A DNA stretch of 64,000 nt from Phalacrocorax aristotelis (Eukaryota > Chordata > Aves > Suliformes > Phalacrocoracidae), in NCBI RefSeq assembly GCF_949628215.1, contig NC_134276.1:13171690-13235689 (forward strand), in the 5' to 3' direction. The notes under the pieces were generated by a model. That model saw nothing but the letters and a program-made list of their open reading frames with translations, made no database searches and was not told the origin of the DNA. Shown one piece after another: positions 24,880 to 36,934 of this stretch; positions within the stretch are counted from its first letter, which is position 1; every line of letters starts with the position of its first letter. The translations under genes were made by a program, and so were the position numbers.

Positions 24880-25530
24880 AAATCAGGCCTGAAGCGCAGG
24901 TACAGACCCCATCCCCCCCCGCCCCCCCCCGAGGCCCACGGCTGAGGGCGCCGGGCCAGGCCGCCCCGCAGCAAGGGCCGCTGACGGCGACCACGAAGGA
25001 GCCACGTACGCTGCTCCTCGGGGCTCCCCCGCGGCCATGGCACACGCAACCCGCAACCCGCAACCCACCCCCGATCCCGACCCCGATCCGGATCCCGCCG
25101 CGCCTCGCGCCGCAGCCATTATTGTTACCGTTAACGTTCCCGCCGCCCCGCGTAGGAGCCGCTGAGAAGAGACTACCGCCCCCCCAGCTCTTCGCGCGCC
25201 TCGATTGGTCCTCACCACCTGTCACTCAGCCGCCGCGATGTTTACGGAAGTGCTGGCAGGGTGCGGGGAGGGGGCGTGTCACGTGGTGTGGGCGGGCTCT
25301 GCGGGTTGGCGCGCAGCGCTGGGGTGCCTGAGGCCACGGGTTCGAGGCCTGCCGCCGCCGGCCCCTCCCCGCGTGCCCGCCGGCAGGTCTCCAGCAGCGT
25401 CAGGGTGTGGGGGTTTAGCTGTGATCGCACGGTTGCTCGCGCTAGGTGCATTCCTGATGAAAACCGGTGTGGGCCTGCGAGGCACGGCACCTCCCCAAAG
25501 GGGCTGCCAGAGGCCGCCGCTGGTCGCCTG
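24880..25530. promoter_or_regulatory. CCDC82: CpG-island promoter of CCDC82, possibly bidirectional
   Basis: This CpG-rich block lies 0.3-0.9 kb upstream of the CCDC82 start-codon exon, so at least one untranslated first exon must lie here; its donor could not be placed. It carries a CCAAT box (ATTGG at 25204-25208), an ETS site (ACGGAAGTG at 25244-25252) and an E-box (GTCACGTG at 25278-25285), a set typical of TATA-less, often bidirectional promoters. Short GCAACCC and GATCCC repeats occur at about 25043-25095. Long overlapping frames here are compositional. Confidence 0.75.
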
Positions 25531-28500
25531 TCACTGAGGAGCAGCCTGAGGCTCGCCCAGCCAAAGCAGCTTCTTCAAAGCTGCCAGCACTTCTGCTCTG
25601 CAGCCCTGGGAACAAACCCGCTGGATTTATTGTGTTCAACCCCCAAGTGATGGGGGAGGTGAAAGCAGGTTGTGGGACCCATAACTACGGGGATGTTTTG
25701 GGGGTGCTAGTCTGGGGCCCAGCCAGGGAAGAAATCCCGGCAGTGTTCGTGCTTGGGAAAGCCTCTGCCGGCCCACCCATCCTCCACAGGCCTCTCGGAA
25801 GACAGAAACGCTTTCTTTGGTGTCTGTAAATCACAATTTGGGTATGGTGCCTGCAGCATCTCATTGGGCCTCCCAGCCAGAAGCAGGAGCACGGCAAGGG
25901 CTCTGGTTCTCTGCAGCTTACGCTATATCCATGTGGAAAATCAGAGGTGGGGTGACAAAGGTCCTAATAGTGATGGTGCTCAAGGAGAGACCTGCCAGAT
26001 CAGCACAGGGCTCTTTTTCTTGGTAACAGCAATTTCACAGCATGCACTGAATCACTGAGCATGTGTGCTACTCCCAGCTAGGGCTGGCCCTTATGTGGGG
26101 AACCCCAAAAATGGAGGTTAGGGGATGAGAAGCTGGCCTGAATGTTGTCTTAGTCACCGGGGAAAGTGGGAGTATTGCAGCAGAGGAGTTTGGGAGTTGC
26201 AGGGTGCAATTAATTCATAAGGAACTAAGTTGCACTACTTTAGCTGCTCCAAGAACAAGACATTTTCTGGATGAGTATATACAGGAAACTATTAACATCT
26301 ACAATAATGAGCTTCTGTTGTTTTTCTGCTTAAAATGTTTATTGACTAAGATGCTGGATTCTGGTCAGAGCTAATACTCCTACAGATGCATTTTAATAAC
26401 AAGATTTGTCTCTTAAGTTTGTTCTGCTTTGCTTGGTCTGTGGTAGAAAACTACTGCTACTTTGGAACTCATTCTGCTGACATTTTTTTGTACTGTTTTA
26501 ACAAGACCTTGTAATGGTCTCCATGTATTTCTTTAAAAGTTGGTGGTAAACAAACCACAGGGAGAGGAAATACCTGGAAATAAAAAACAATTACTTCTCA
26601 TCCTATTTGCATAGTGCTGCTGTGGATTTCACATGGTGAAGAGGTGTGGACAGGTGTTTATGTAGGTGGTGGGTTGAATTCCCACTAAAACATTTATATT
26701 GCAAGGATTAGAATGGTTATAACTCAGGGATTATATTGCATTAAGGGATTTGTAGTCCTGGGCTCACATTTCTTTTAATTGGTTTAAATTGAAACTCAGT
26801 ACGTGAATTTTCAAATAAATAAACGATCAGCGTTTGCCCAGGATTTAATTTTTCCTCCGAACTGTGGAGGCCGTTGACATTTCGGGGTGCTGCTCTGTGT
26901 CCCTGGTCTTCATCGCGCTTCTTGCTTCTGACGTCGCCACCTAGTGATAAAAGGCGTGAAGAAAACCTTGTACTAACTCTTGTAAAGGAGATAGGAATGA
27001 GGTAATTACAATGAGTATTATATGTAACGGAAGAAAATATATAAAATAAATTTTTTACTTCAGTGACGTGAAGAGTTTCATTTATGAATAGCGGCTTCTG
27101 AAGGACAGCTAAGAAGCTTTTCTTATGCGCAATGCTGATGTTTCTGATGATTTTTCAGGTGAGTTCCAGTGCCAGGGGAGTCTGCAGCGTGGGGTCATGT
27201 GGTGTCCTCCAATTTTAGAAGCAGACTTCCAGTCAAGAGACACAAGTTTTCCAAACAGGCCAATTTTCCTCAAAGCTCCTTTCTAAATTTCTTAAATTTA
27301 AGAAATTTACTACTACGCATTAAGCAAACTCATCCGTCACGTAAAAAGTAACTGCAGTTGGTTTTCATGTGTACCATAGCCCTTTTACAGGGCTTGTGGA
27401 ATCACTATGGCATGTGATGGCTACAGCATCTCCCCAGTACTGAGGTTTCGATTTTACTGGGTCTCCCAGTCTCCTGTGATTTTAGATAACAGAAAAATAA
27501 ATACATTGTAAACTTGAATTTATTTTAAGTGGCAGCCCCCACTAGCCATTTCTGTTGCTAGCTACTTTCACTGCTGAGTATTTGCTATGCTGCTTTCCAA
27601 CAGAGCTGTTAGTTGTCTGGCTACTGCTATGTTCGCATTGCGGTTTCTCTGAAGCTTGAGCTTTTCTGGGGTTCAGTGAGGTACAGGATTATATAGACAT
27701 CCCTTCCACAAAACAGACCCTTCCTGCCTGGGGTATTCTCCTTTCCCTAAGGTAAGCAGTGGGAAGCTCGGAGCCCATATTCCCCAGGGACTGTTTCCTG
27801 TGTCATTGCAGCATTTGCAAACCCTCTGTGACTCCCAGGCATACGGAGCATTAGGCTGGCTCATGCTCAAAGAATAATGCTAGAATTTACCTCGACGAAA
27901 AAAAGGAAAAAGAAAGAAAAGCTCTTTTTCATTTTTTTAAAGAGGAACACACCCAAACTTATGAGGAGGTTAGGCCTGCTTGGAACAGGCACAGCCACAG
28001 AGGTAGCTCTTGCTCTCTGACAGAAAGCTCAGCGGCTTATTAGAACAGGAATGGCAAGACACCTCTGAGTTTGACAACAAGAGGTTTAGCCAAGGGAACC
28101 CATTACAATGAGCTCTAATGCTTTTGAAATGAATTTCCAGCCAGCATGAAGAGTTTCAGCATTGCAGTTCCTTAGAAGGGAGCATTCCTTTTACTGTTCA
28201 CCAGCTTACATCAGTAGGGACTCCCTGTCCCTTCACCAAAAACTCTCCTCAGTCCCTTTAGTCATGCATTAAATAGAGACATAAAATAACCAGACAATAA
28301 CTGTTTTATCACCAGAAAGAGCTGCTAGGAGCCATAGGGAGGCTCCCAAGTCAGACTATGCCTGGAGTGTAGAAACTGAATACAGGGTCATCTTCCTTTC
28401 TTTCATTCTTTTGTTCTTTCTCTCATTCTTTCTCTCTGTTTTTGTTGAACTCAACCTCCTACAGGGTACACGAACAGAATATTACAGGACACTCCTTACC

Positions 28501-31500
28501 TTGCATTTCTCTGCCTCCTGTTCCTCATCAATGGAAGACCATTCCCCTAATTTTAGGGAGAATCCCTGCAAATTATAAGCCTGCCCAGAAGCCCTGGTAG
28601 CTACTGGCTGACTTTCATGTGATTCTTGTCAATTTTTGCTATCACTCTGTAGCCCATATGATCAGAGAAATTGACCTTAATAGCTATAATTTCTTAGGAG
28701 AAAATATTCTAAGGTTCTAGTTCAATGCATATGTTGAAGAACATACATCTCCATTTAAAAAAAAAGTTTTTCCAAAAATTTTAAATGTGTTCTAGAGCAT
28801 AGAGTTTTCAAACTAACTCTAAATGTCTTTTATTTTTGCATATTTTTGTTAATAGTACAACTTTTCTCAAAGACTGGAATTCATTTCTGCACAGAAGCCT
28901 TTTTAAGGAATTAAATGGGGTGTATGAGATCCTTAATCCTGATTCTAGCTCTTTGTGTAGGGTTGAATTTCATAGAAAGACTGAATTTCAGACAAAAGAA
29001 ACCAATGGAGTTAACATTTAATCTCTTTTTGAAACACTGAGAGCTTTCTGGTCTCAAGAGGTTCTGAAATCATGTTCCATATATACAAAAGTTTTCTTTG
29101 TGTGTCTTGTAGGCTGGATTACGATAACTGGGAGGCTTGCATGTTTATGTTGTCTGCGGTGCCTTTGGGAGTTCTTGTTGTTCCTGCTATTTAAAAGTCC
29201 TAGTAGTTGATAAAAGGTGCAGTTTACTTAGACATTTGTGTGTGAGAGTTAAAATCTTTTATCTTCAGTGCCTGAAGTGTACGCAGTCTAATAGTAGGAG
29301 GGTACAAGGCTGAATATAGTTAAGGTTCATTGTCACTGAAGATCACCTGTATTTTGCTCCAGTTCCACTCCAGTAAACCTCAGTTTGTTCTGTTTTCACT
29401 GCCATAAGATTTCAGAAATACCCTGGCTTTTCACAATCACATGGAGTATGAATTACACCCTTCTGTGTTGAAGTAGGAGACCAAGGAGTAAATAGGATTT
29501 GATGTTTATCTGGTCCTGGTATGAGATCAAGGCATTCCTACCCCATGCTGGAAAGGTTCTGTTTGAATGATGTCGAGGTTTAGATAGTGTTGGCCGTAAC
29601 TTGGCCATACTGATGTGCTGAGTTTTGAGCAAGAGCAATTCAAGGCATAATTTACTAGCATCCACAGAACTGTGTAACAAAGGTCAGGTCTTTTGTGCAA
29701 TGATTTTATTCCACCTTCAGAGTTTTTCAACTTAATTCTGATATTTCTTTAAGAATTTAGTTTTAGCTTCTGGGTGGTTTCCTTTCTCTTTGTCACAAAC
29801 CACATATAATCACTTGGCAGCAGTCTCTAGCTGGAGTATGAACTTTTGCCAGGAAGAATGTGATGAGTCATGATGTGTGACCAGAATAGTTGTGCTATTA
29901 GAATTGCCAAGAGCAGAGGGAGTTACCCCCTTAAAAGTGTGCTTAGCTACTCTAATATATTTGACCTGGGACAGCAGAAACAAGGAATGCTTAGAATAAA
30001 CTGTAGTGGCAAAAGTGTGTGTCTGCTTGTATAAACCACATCTGCACTAATGTTTTACCACGATAATATACCAGAATCTCTATACCTGCAAAGCCTTTCA
30101 CCTGTAAACTTGACCTTCATTGTTGGCCTGGCTTGATTAATAGCTATTAAAAACCTTCTTTTGTGTGTTTCTTTGCATTATATATCAGAAAAAAACATAA
30201 AGTATTTAAACTATAACGGCAAGAGCACCTGGCTGATTAACCTAAGCTGTATGTACTACAAAGAGAATACTAAAGTATATGCAAATAAACTGACAACTCT
30301 ACAAATAATTTCTTATTGTGCCATTTGTTTCTCTTTAATCAAGGGAATGAAGGTGAGGTAATCCTGCTTGTCAGGAGGTGGAAATTTACATATTATAGCT
30401 GTAAAGTTAGAAATCTATTAAATTAATTTGCATAATAGCAAAGTCAGAATAAAGGATTGTTTCATCCCAGGGCTAATGGTTCTTCTCCAAGATTTACTGT
30501 TCGAAACGTAGTAAAGCACCCTTCATCTGAGGTTATTGTTTGTAATCAGATCCTTGGCACAAAGAAGAGATACAGGTATCAGGACAATTGGAGACAGTTC
30601 ATGAGTTTTGTGTCTTAACCTGCTGCCAGTGGAACCAACAATGAAAGTTCAACCGACTTCAACCCCACAGACTTATACCCTGGAAGATCAACACAGGAAA
30701 AAGAGATGTGTGAAGAGATGCATAAGAGAAAAAGAGAAAGCAGGTTTGCATGGGTGTTCTTTGGAATAGATATATAATATATTTTAAAATGTAATTTTAA
30801 TTCTAGATTTACACATTTGGTCTAGATGAAAAAAAGTAGATCATATGGAGAGTTCTTTCATTGTTAAAGTAACTAAAACGAAAGATGGATTTTCACTTTA
30901 GGTATTCAACTCTGAAATCCTTAATTCTTTCTCATTACTGTGAAATTTGCACATCTGCCCTTGTTCAAGGTTTTCCCAGCCTCCCCTTATATTCTTTTGT
31001 ATCTGCCAACCTCTCATTCAAGAACTGGCCTGTGGTACAGCAATGCTGAATTTAGGGGGCATATTTTAAGTCTTTAAAATCTGGGAATCTTTCAGCATAA
31101 TTGACCATATATGGACGAAAGAATGGTATTAATGGTATGTATTACGTAACAAAAATACCCAAAAGCCAACTAGACAAGGCAGATACAAATGCCAGTACCC
31201 AGTAGGTAATCAAAGATTACATTCTTAAGCACAAGTTCCTTGTAAGTACAATAACTTATTTTCTTTACAAAGTATGTTAACTCAATGTCCTTAGTTGTAG
31301 GTACAGTCTTTGCAGAGGCCAGATGGAGCAATGGGTTTTTTCCTCTCCCTAACTCTGTATTTAAAGTTTCCCATCCCCTCTACTATATGCTTGTTCCTTC
31401 CCACCAGAAATAGCCTTTGAGTTCACACGAGCCTGGCTACATGATACTGAGGTTGGGATGTGGGCTCTGGTAAGCCAAAGGGAAAACCCAGATGAAAGTG

Positions 31501-33582
31501 TTACAAAAACCTCCTGTTTTCAAATTCTGCCTTGAAATTATCAAAACCACAGGACGGTAGGTAGAGGCCAGTACAGGATCTCAGCTGCTCAGGTACTCCA
31601 CTTCCTTTGAGATTACAGAGATCAGAAATATCCTAACCTCTACCACCTTTCCCCACACTCCGAAACAGTACTCAGTGCAGAATACCAGCGTTTTCAGCAA
31701 GGTGAAATAGGCCTGAAAAAAACTTACTAAGCAAGCAATCAAAGGCTGAATTGCCCCTGAACGCTGTGAATGATGAAATCATTTGGTCATGTGAAGGGCC
31801 TCAAAGACCTGTGCCCTTAGAGGTCGGGGATAGATATTTATCTTAGATTTCTTAGGCTAATGTAGTTTCTAAGTTCCTTTCCCATGACTTTTCTATTTCT
31901 GATGTTATCTAAGCATATGTGGCATACTTTCCCATTCAGATCTAGGGGTACATAGTTCATTAACTGGTGTCTTATATTTTAGCTACACAACTTGCTTAAG
32001 AACTGTCATGGCTACTTTTTAAGCACACGGGGATATTGTGGGAGGGAAAGGAAGTTCTTGGTAGTGAGTGTTGGGAAAGTTGCTTTTATTAGATACGGAT
32101 TAAATCACTCCCTCCTCCCTCTGACGGTGCCAGACAAGTAGGAAACACAAGCAGTTATCTAAGCAATTTAGCTGGGGAGCTAAAGGAGGTAAAAGGAGTT
32201 GAGAGAGGCTCCTAAAAATTCAGTACATATAGGAGACAACTACTGTGCTTGTACAGATGATTTCATGCAAAATAAGCTTGCTTCATGTACTTACTCAGTC
32301 AAACTCAGGGTGTCCACTTACTCCACTTCAACATGATTAAATGATTAGTGTGGGTGGTATTTCCTGCAGCTGGGGAGATTTACTCTCTAAATTGTCTATA
32401 GTTTCTGCCCCCCTTTAGACCCCTAGAGTATTTTGCTTAGTCAAAATTCACAGCACTGTTTCAGTCAAGGCTATATTTAACAAACAACAAAATTTTGCAT
32501 AGCACCCTCCCCTAAATCTGCAGTTGGTCCTGTACCTGAATATTGTGTTAACGTTCATGCAGGTGGAGTTTGTTGGTGGGACTGGCATCTGCTTTTGCTC
32601 CTGCTTCTTGCAGCTGAGTAGGCAATGAAGGAAACTTCCTGAAGTAGGCTCATGAATTCTGCCTGTGACCACTCATCTCCCCTGTCCCTGATACCGTATA
32701 ACCCCAGAGCTAGTGATTTCCAAGCCTGTTACTCTTTGCTTCCCATCTCCCACCAACTACTCTCACACTTTGTGGCACTTCAGGGCTTATGGCTCCGAGT
32801 CTGGGAGCAAATGTAACAGACACACCTGGTACCGAGGTAACAGCAACAAAGATGGTCAGGAGTCTGTTCAGAAAGACTGAGATGACTATTTTCTATCTGT
32901 GCTTCATAACAGAAAAGCTCACATTACAAATACTTCCACCTCAAAGAAAAGCTGTGAATTAGTTATGTAGGAAGAATAACAATTTTCTTTTTTTTTTTTC
33001 TGTGGAGGCAAAAGGAATGAAACATATTGCATTGTTCCTTATGAACTCTCACATAATTTTTTCCTTAACATGCTATTAATTCCAGAGGTGTGAATCCTAG
33101 AAATCCATTTTGAAACAACTGAACAGTGTTTCAATAACTATGTTCACTCTTTTTAACTTCTGAAAAACCAGGGGTTAAGGTCATTAGGCATTACAGGCAC
33201 ACATTAGGGACTTGATTTCCCAAGTGAAATCCTTGTGTATCTGGCCCAGTCCTATGTAGGTACTCTACTGTCATTAACTTCAGTAAAAATTATGTGCTTT
33301 AATGCTTCTTCGATTCTGGGCTTTGCTCCTTACTGTTCTTTCTACATATTTTGGTGTGAAAAGAAGCCTCTCTTCCAGTGTGACAGCAAACAAAATTGCA
33401 GATATTGTGGCACAGTAATCCGCCCCAGACTAAGCAAGTGGTAATCTGGGGAGTCTTTGCAGATGAGGAGACTAGGGGGGCAGAGGGACATTGGTGACTG
33501 ATGGTGGTGGTGGAGGAAGCAGGGATGACAGATATTTCATAGCGATACAGCATAGTAAGGTGGTTGTGGGGTGCAGGTTTTC
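25531..33582. other. Intergenic DNA right of CCDC82
   Basis: I recognise no coding gene, RNA gene or transposon. Frames are short (under about 130 codons) and have no known motif. A 26-bp perfect palindrome (27284-27309) and a pyrimidine-rich tract near 28391-28445 are the only structures I noticed. In mammals JRKL would begin near the left end of this stretch. Confidence 0.65.
27284..27309. other. 26-bp perfect A/T-rich palindrome
   Basis: The half-site TAAATTTCTTAAA is followed directly by its exact reverse complement TTTAAGAAATTTA, without a spacer. It is a fully symmetric dyad in otherwise plain sequence. Confidence 0.9.
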
Positions 33583-33846
33583 ACAGAATCACAGAATCAC
33601 AGAATAGTAGGGGTTGGGAGGGACCTCTGGAGATCATCTTGTCCAACCCCGCTTCTTGAACAGGCACACCCAGAGCAGGGGGCACAGGAACGTGTCCAGG
33701 TGGGGTTTGAATGTCTCCAGGGAAGGAGACCCCCCAGCCTGTGCAGCCTGTGCCGCTGCTCTGTCACCCTCACAGGAAAGAATTTTTTTCTCATATTCAA
33801 GTCGAATTTCCTATGTTCCAACTTGTGCCCATTGCCCCTTGTCCTG

Positions 33847-35043
33847 TCATTGGGCACTGTTGAAGAGCCTAGTCCCATCATCCTGACACCCACCCTTTAG
33901 ATACTTATAGGTATTGATGAAATCCCCCCTCAATCTTCTCTTCTCCAGGCTGAACAAACCCAAGCCTCTCAGCCTTTCCTCAGAAGGGAGATGCTCCAGT
34001 CCCCTGATCATCTTGGTAGCTCTCCGCTGGACTTGATCAAGTTCCACATCCTTCTTAAACTGGGCACAGTACTGCAGATGTGGTCTCACTAGGGTGGAGT
34101 ACACGGGGACGATAACCTCCCTTGACCTGCTGGCCACACTCCTTTTAATGCACCCCAGGACACTGTTGGCCTTCTTGGCCACAAGGGCACAGTGATGGCT
34201 CATGGTCAGCTTGTTGTCCACCAGCACTCCCAGATCCTTCTCAGCAGAGCTGCTTTCCAGTAGTTCAGCCCCCAGCCTGTACTGGTGCCTGGGGTTGTTC
34301 CTCCCCAGATGCAGGACGTTGCACTTGCTCTTGTTGAATGTTATGAGGTTCCCCTCGGCCCAGCTCTCCAGCCTGTCCAGGTCTCGCTGGATGGCAGCAC
34401 AGCCTTCTGGTGTATCAGCCACTCCTCCCAGCTTGGTGTCATCAGCGAACTTGCTGAGGTTAATCTCTGTCCTATCATCCAGGTCATTGATGAATATATT
34501 AAACAGGACTGGACCCAGCACAGACCCCTGGGGAACACCACGAGTGACAGGCCTCCAGTCAGACTCTGCTCTGTTGATCATGACCCTCTGAGTTCTGTTG
34601 TTGAGCCAGTTCTCTGTCCACCTCACTGTCCACTCATCCAACCTACACTTCCTTAGCTTGCCTATGAGGATGCTGTGGGAGACTGTGCTGAACGCCTTAC
34701 TGAAGTCAAGACAGACAACATTCACTGCTCTCCCTTCATTGACCCAGACAGTCACACCGTCACAGAAGGCTATCAGGTTGGTAAAGCATGATCTCCCCTT
34801 GGTGAATCCATGTTGTCTTCTTCTGATAACCTTCTTGTCCTCTACATGCTTGGAGATGACCTCCAGGATGAACTGCTCCATCACCTTTCTGGGGATGGCA
34901 GTAAGGCTGACTGGCCTGTAGTTCTCCAGGTCCTCCTTCTTGCCCTTTTTGAAGACTGGAGTGACATTTGCTGTCCTCCAGTCCTCGGGCACCTCTCCTG
35001 TCCTCCATGACCTTTCAAAGATGATGGAGCTCAGCAAGAACAT
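33847..35043 (-). pseudogene. CR1 ORF2 reverse transcriptase region (decayed)
   Basis: An open frame of 398 codons covers most of the LINE reverse transcriptase. It contains NYRPVSLT (41-48), the first catalytic motif LDFSKAF (112-118), [11 protein letters not shown] (171-181), the active site FADDTKLGG (199-207) and the C-terminal [23 protein letters not shown] region. All three catalytic Asp residues (113, 201, 202) are intact, but the frame is cut off from the endonuclease by frameshifts at about 35040-35140. A few residues are deleted at [10 protein letters not shown], and it ends early by a frameshift near 33850. It is not a host gene. Confidence 0.95.
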
Positions 35044-35055
35044 CCACCAGCTCCC

Positions 35056-36612
35056 TCAGTACTTGCAGGTGCATCCCATTGGGGCCCATGGATTTATGAG
35101 GATCCAGTTTGCAGAGGTGATCTCTGACCCAGTCTTCTCAACTGATGGTAAGTCTTCCTTTGTCCCAATTTGTCCTCTCTCCTCTGGGGGCTGAGATGCC
35201 TGAGGACTAGCCTCAGCAGTAAAGACCGAGGCAAAGAAGGCATTCAGCAACTCCGCCTTCTCTGCATCCTGCGTTACCAGGGCCCGTTCCTTGTTCAGCA
35301 CGGGGCCCACTGTACTCCCAGTGTTCCTTTTACTGCTGATGTATTTAAAGAAGCCCTTCTTGTTATCTTTGACATGCCTTGGCAGATTTAATTCCAAGTG
35401 GGCCTTGGCCTTCCTTGTCTCATCTCTGTATACCCTGACAGCATTCCGATATTCCTCCCAAGTGGCCAGCCCCTTCTTCCACTTACTGTGGACCTCCTTC
35501 TTCGATTTGAGTTTCTCTAGAAGCTTTTTGGTCATCCATGTGGGTCTCCTGGCTCCTCTGCCTGACTTATTCCTCCTGGGGATGCACCGATCTTGAGCTT
35601 GGAGGAAGCGGTCCTTGAATACTGTCCAGCTCTCTTGGACACCCCTGCCTTCCAGAGCCCTAGCCCTTGGGATTCCTCCTTGCAGGTCTTTGAAGAGGCC
35701 AAAGTTGGCCCTCTTGAAGTCCAAGGTTTTAATCCAACTTGTTGCCCTGCTTCTACCTCCCAGTATTCTAAACTCGACCATCTCATGGTCACTGCAGCCA
35801 AGGCTGCCCCGAACTCTCACATCCTCAACCAGCCCTTCCTTGTTTGTTAGGATAAGGTCCAGCAGCACATCTCGCCTCGTTGGCTCCTCCACCACCTGCT
35901 TCAAAAAGTTGTCCTCAATGCTTGGCAGGAACCTTCTGGATTGTGCATGGCTCAACGTGTTCCTTTTCCAGCAAATATCAGGGTGGTTGAAGCCCCCCAT
36001 GAGGACCAGGGCCTGCGATCGCGAGGCTACTTCCAGCTGCCTGTAGAAGGCGTCATCAGCTTCCTCTTTTTGATCATCTGGCCTGTAGCAAATGCCCACA
36101 ACAGTGTCGCCCATATTTGTCTTTCCCTTAATTTTTATCCACAAACTTTCAAACTGTTCTCCTTCCACCCCAAGGCAGAGCTCGATGCATTCCAGTTGCT
36201 CCCTCACATAAAGAGCAACTTCCCCACCTCACCTTGCTGGTCTGTCTTTCCTGAAAAGCCTGTAGCCAGCCATGACCACGTTCCAGTCCTGCGAGCCACC
36301 CGATCATGTCTCTGCAATTGCAGTCAGATCATGGCCCCGTGACTGCACACAGACCTCTAGTTCCTCTGGTTTATTCCCCGTGCTCCATGCGTTGGTGTAC
36401 AGGCATTTCAGAAAGGTGCTTGAGCACACAGCTTTCCTCGGAGGGGTGTACAAGGACCCACGATAGCCATGCAGACCCTTGAGGTTGTTGGCCTCCTGGC
36501 TGCCATCGCATGAGGCCACCACGGCACCTTTATCACTGTTCTGGTTGTCCTGTCTTATTCCCCCATTGTGTGTGGTGGCATTAGCATTACTAGTTTGTCC
36601 CCGTCCCCCCAA
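35056..36612 (-). pseudogene. CR1 ORF2 endonuclease region (decayed)
   Basis: This is the apurinic-type endonuclease half of CR1 ORF2. Two in-frame nonsense codons interrupt it: TGA at 36306-36304, where the family has Trp, and TGA at 36231-36229, where it has Arg. GICYRPDDQ, GGFNHPDICW and GCSDHEMVEF are visible. The second motif is normally GDFNHPDICW; its Asp has become Gly (GGC at 35994-35992), which removes a catalytic residue. A frameshift follows near 35130. Confidence 0.93.
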
Positions 36613-36910
36613 GTTCCTCAGTTTAAAGCCCTCCTCACCAAGTTTGCCAGCCTTCTGCCAAAGATTCCCTTGCCCCTTCCAGAGAGGTGGAGTCCATCCC
36701 TCCCTAGCAGCCTATGGTTGCTGAAGAACGTCCCATTGTCGTAAAAGCCAAAAGCCATTCTAACATGCTCTGGCTATTGCATGGCAGAGGTTGCAGGCTC
36801 CTGGCCCTAAACCAGGGTGCAAAAGGAAGCTGTGGAGGGGGAAAGGGAGGAAAAGAATGATAACAAAGAAAACAAAGTTGGTTCCCTTGCACTTCTCTTA
36901 TCTATGATAT

Positions 36911-36934
36911 GGGGTGGGTGATGGGGGTGGGGGG
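36911..36934 (+). other. G-quadruplex-forming motif
   Basis: Four closely spaced G runs (GGGG T GGG TGAT GGGGG T GGGGGG) with loops of 1-4 bases fit the canonical G4 pattern. It lies just beyond the 5' edge of the long CR1 copy. Confidence 0.75.

Larger units (their letters stand above)
33583..36790 (-). mobile_element. Long CR1 LINE copy, about 3.2 kb
   Basis: Its 3' end lies at 33583-33610 with AGAATCAC octamers and a GGTTGGGAGGGACC block; the element is read leftwards. It keeps the ORF2 endonuclease and reverse transcriptase regions plus some sequence 5' of ORF2 (up to about 36760-36800, including the 'GGGATGGACTCCA' region near 36690). Full-length CR1 is about 4.5 kb, so the 5' part is missing. 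Stops and frameshifts show that it is dead. It is the largest repeat in the window. Confidence 0.95.

Noticed and set aside
25325..25360. Possible tRNA (B-box-like GGTTCGAGGCC)
   Set aside because: No matching A-box at the right distance and no acceptor or anticodon stem could be formed.
26937..26952. CTCF-like CCACCTAGTGATA
   Set aside because: The essential GGC part of the core is lost.
34202..36724. Plus-strand frames across the long CR1 copy
   Set aside because: Antisense shadows of the LINE reverse transcriptase and endonuclease; no independent domain.
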